A DNA stretch of 64,000 nt from JAHEEL01 sp963836085. Its GTDB lineage: Bacteria > Actinomycetota > Acidimicrobiia > Spongiisociales > UBA5794. Where the stretch lies: contig CAWIHT010000014.1 of NCBI GenBank assembly GCA_963836085.1, forward strand, positions 310,001 through 374,000, given 5' to 3'. The stretch's first letter is position 1; every line of letters begins with the position of its first letter. Made by a program: the position numbers and the translations under genes. The notes beneath the pieces were generated by a model, which did no database searches, was not told the DNA's origin, and saw only the letters and a program-made list of their open reading frames with translations. This document shows, one piece after another, positions 62,070 through 64,000 of the stretch.

Positions 62070-63320
62070 ATGGCCACCGTTGTGCTGCTCGGAACGCTCG
62101 ACACAAAGGGCGGCGAGTACGCGTTCCTCAGGGACCGTGTGATCGATGCCGGGTGTGACGTTGTGATGATCAACGCCGGTGTGCTCGGCGACCCCGCCTA
62201 CCCGGTCGCCTTCGGCCGGCACGACGTCGCCGCCCGGGTCGACGCCGACCTCGAAGCTCTCGTGGCAGCCGGCGATCGCGGCGCCGCGGTGACCGCAATG
62301 GCCGACGGCGCCGCTTCGCTCGTCCAACGCCTCTGTGAGGAAGGGAAGATCCACGGAATCCTCGGCATGGGGGGATCCGGCGGTTCCTCGATCGTCAGCC
62401 ACGCCATGCGGAAGCTTCCGATCGGGTTCCCGAAACTCCTCGTGTCGACCATGGGAGCAGGCGACGTCAGCGCCTTCGTCGGGACATCTGACATCGCAAT
62501 GATGTACTCGGTGGTCGACATCTCAGGGATCAACGCCGTGTCGTCGAGCATCCTCGGGAACGCCGCAGCAGGACTAGCCGGCATGGCGAACGCCTACGAG
62601 GTCCGCGACCCGTCCGTCGACGGCCGCCCACTGGTCGGCGCCACGATGTATGGAACAACCACCCCGTGTGTCAATGCGGCCCGTGCCGCGTTGCAGGACC
62701 TGGGATACGAGGTGCTCGTCTTCCACGCGACCGGGACCGGTGGCCGGTCGATGGAAGCCCTCATGAAGAGTGGCTACATCACCGCGGCGCTCGATGTGAC
62801 CACCACAGAACTCACCGACGAAGTGGCAGGCGGCACCCTCTCGGCGGGTCCTGATCGCCTTGAAGCTGCCGGGGACCTCGGCTTGCCACAGGTGGTCTCG
62901 ATCGGAGCGACCGACCAGATCACGTTCACTCCCCCGAGCGCCGTGCCGGACGCCTATCGGGACCGTAACTGCTACGACCACAACCCCAGCATCACGCTCG
63001 TGCGGACCAACGTCGAAGAGAGCATCGAACTGGGCCGCATGCTCGCCGAGAAACTGAACCGGGCCACGGGGCCGGTCTCGCTGTTCGTCCCGCTCCGTGG
63101 CGGGTCGTCATATGCCGTCACAGGGGCGGTCTTCCACGATCCCAAGGCCGACGCCGCGCTCGTCGAGAGCATCCGCACGCACCTCGAGCCCAAAGTGGAG
63201 TTGGTGGAGATGGACACCGACATCAACGATCCTGCCTTCGCTGAGGCCATGGCTCGGCGTCTCCACGAGCACTACCGGACCTGGCTCGAGCAGACAGCTG
63301 ATCCCAACGACGGGAGCTAG
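62070..63320 (+). CDS. Tm-1-like ATP-binding domain protein (UPF0261)
   Basis: A 416-aa protein that begins TVVLLGTLDTKGGEYAFLRD, the standard UPF0261/Tm-1-like N-terminus. It continues with INAGVLGDPAYP, GILGMGGSGGSSIVSHAMRK, LLVSTMGAGDVSAFVGTSDI and VLVFHATGTGGRSMEALMKS. The family binds nucleotide and is often encoded next to a TIM-barrel PEP-hydrolase-like protein, which is absent here. Its activity is not firmly established. It is last in the site 6 operon, 42 bp after the dikinase-like gene. Confidence 0.9.
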   Translation: MATVVLLGTLDTKGGEYAFLRDRVIDAGCDVVMINAGVLGDPAYPVAFGRHDVAARVDADLEALVAAGDRGAAVTAMADGAASLVQRLCEEGKIHGILGMGGSGGSSIVSHAMRKLPIGFPKLLVSTMGAGDVSAFVGTSDIAMMYSVVDISGINAVSSSILGNAAAGLAGMANAYEVRDPSVDGRPLVGATMYGTTTPCVNAARAALQDLGYEVLVFHATGTGGRSMEALMKSGYITAALDVTTTELTDEVAGGTLSAGPDRLEAAGDLGLPQVVSIGATDQITFTPPSAVPDAYRDRNCYDHNPSITLVRTNVEESIELGRMLAEKLNRATGPVSLFVPLRGGSSYAVTGAVFHDPKADAALVESIRTHLEPKVELVEMDTDINDPAFAEAMARRLHEHYRTWLEQTADPNDGS

Positions 63321-63355
63321 GTGGTCGCGGGCTACGCTCGATCGCTGGAGGCGCC

Positions 63356-64000
63356 ATGACGAACGACCCAGCCCCGCCGTCACCGGCCGAGAGCCGACCC
63401 ATCTACATCGAGCGGGTGAACGCGGTCATCGACTACATCGAGACCCACTTGGCGAACGACCTCTCACTCGCCACCCTCGCCCAAGTGGCGCACTTCTCCC
63501 CCTATCACTTCCATCGTGTCTTCAGCACGCTCGTCGGCGAGACCCTGAGCCGGTTCATCAGCCGCTTGCGCATCGAACGGGCGGCAACCCTCCTGATCCA
63601 GCACCCCCACCGGACGATCACCGATATCGGCGTCGAGTGCGGGCTCACCAATCCCTCGTCGTTCGCCCGAGCGTTCAAGGAGGCGTTCGGCATGAGCGCC
63701 ACCGAGTGGCGCAACAGCGGCTTCCGGCAGTACGAGCGGGAGCCGGGGACCACCACCATGGACGTCATCGGCAATGTCGGCTTGATCGACGAGCGCTACG
63801 GAATCACCACCTCCGGGCCGCAGACGGCTGGCGGCAACCCTCGTTGGGAGGTGCGCGCCGGCACTTTGGGCACCGTCGAAATCACGCTCGAAACGATCCC
63901 CGATCTGCATGTTGCCTACGTTCGGCACACCGGCCGCTACCAGGGACTCGCGGACGTTTTCACCGACCTGTTCAACCGCCTCATGACGTGGGCGCAGCCG
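63356..64000 (+). CDS. AraC-family regulator with GyrI-like domain, 3' end outside the window
   Basis: At least 215 aa open to the right edge, started at an ATG at 63356 with GGAGG 5 nt upstream. Residues about 18-118 hold the double AraC helix-turn-helix: VNAVIDYIETHLANDLSLAT, then QVAHFSPYHFHRVFSTLVGE and GVECGLTNPSSFARAFKEAF. After residue about 160 a GyrI/SOUL-like ligand domain begins (VEITLETIPDLHVAYVRHTG). This is the pattern of MarA/Rob-like regulators that sense small molecules. It has no island operator in front of it and may belong to the next locus. Confidence 0.88.
   Translation, partial: MTNDPAPPSPAESRPIYIERVNAVIDYIETHLANDLSLATLAQVAHFSPYHFHRVFSTLVGETLSRFISRLRIERAATLLIQHPHRTITDIGVECGLTNPSSFARAFKEAFGMSATEWRNSGFRQYEREPGTTTMDVIGNVGLIDERYGITTSGPQTAGGNPRWEVRAGTLGTVEITLETIPDLHVAYVRHTGRYQGLADVFTDLFNRLMTWAQP

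Noticed and set aside
1..64000. rRNA or tRNA genes
   Set aside because: I saw no conserved rRNA blocks and no cloverleaf with a T-loop of GGTTCGAATCC type. A tRNA-scan search would be needed to rule out a divergent tRNA.

Overview
High-GC DNA with Shine-Dalgarno motifs of the GGAGG type, frequent GTG/TTG starts, many 4-bp start/stop overlaps, F420-type luciferase-like oxidoreductases and one TetR gene that looks leaderless. This fits an Actinomycetota bacterium, possibly Acidimicrobiia (inference; no rRNA gene is present to confirm it).

Layout. (1) 1-4.0 kb: the start of a luciferase-like monooxygenase, xylA, and a convergent two-gene operon (mutarotase-like gene, xylB) for xylose use. (2) 4.3-14.5 kb: flavodoxin, alpha/beta hydrolase, a TetR-ABC exporter operon, a membrane protein, a polyphosphate kinase 2 and a GH94 phosphorylase. 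Many of these genes are broken by indels, although conserved motifs continue in other frames. (3) 14.65-20.0 kb: a complete hoxEFUYH-W operon for an NAD(H)-linked group 3 [NiFe] hydrogenase (hoxY and hoxH each carry one frameshift). (4) 20-25.5 kb: EamA transporter, P-type ATPase, esterase and a C-GCAxxG-C-C redox protein. (5) 25.7-63.3 kb: a large catabolic island. (6) From 63.36 kb: the start of an AraC/GyrI-type regulator.

The island is the main interest. Six copies of a near-identical palindromic site, GATAATCGATKAY, lie in front of essentially every transcription unit from 25.7 to 63.3 kb and in the gaps between divergent units. One copy overlaps a consensus -10 box. The only GntR/FCD regulator lies inside the island, so all of it is probably one regulon. 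It encodes a branched-chain-amino-acid-type ABC importer (two permeases, two ATPases, a lipoprotein), two MFS transporters, two complete three-subunit molybdenum hydroxylases, a split transketolase, pyruvate/acetoin-dehydrogenase-type E1 alpha and beta without an E2, and several oxidoreductases (SDR, Gfo/Idh/MocA, zinc ADH, luciferase-like). It also encodes a cyclase/amidohydrolase, metallo-beta-lactamase-fold and PHP hydrolases, two cupins, a VOC protein, an AhpD-like protein and a Tm-1-like protein.

The island also holds an unusual phosphotransfer set: two proteins with the PEP-synthase-type phosphohistidine swivel domain but no PEP/pyruvate barrel (one with an ATP-binding domain, one without), an HPr-kinase-like P-loop protein and a tyrosine-phosphatase-like protein. 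I infer an undescribed catabolic pathway in which an imported compound is activated by phosphohistidine transfer, in the manner of phenylphosphate synthase, and oxidised by molybdenum enzymes. The substrate cannot be read from the sequence.

REP-like palindromic elements and heptamer micro-repeats lie at gene 3' ends throughout. The longest block is an array of four 186-bp units beside a DUF559 endonuclease gene, which is bracketed by copies of the element.
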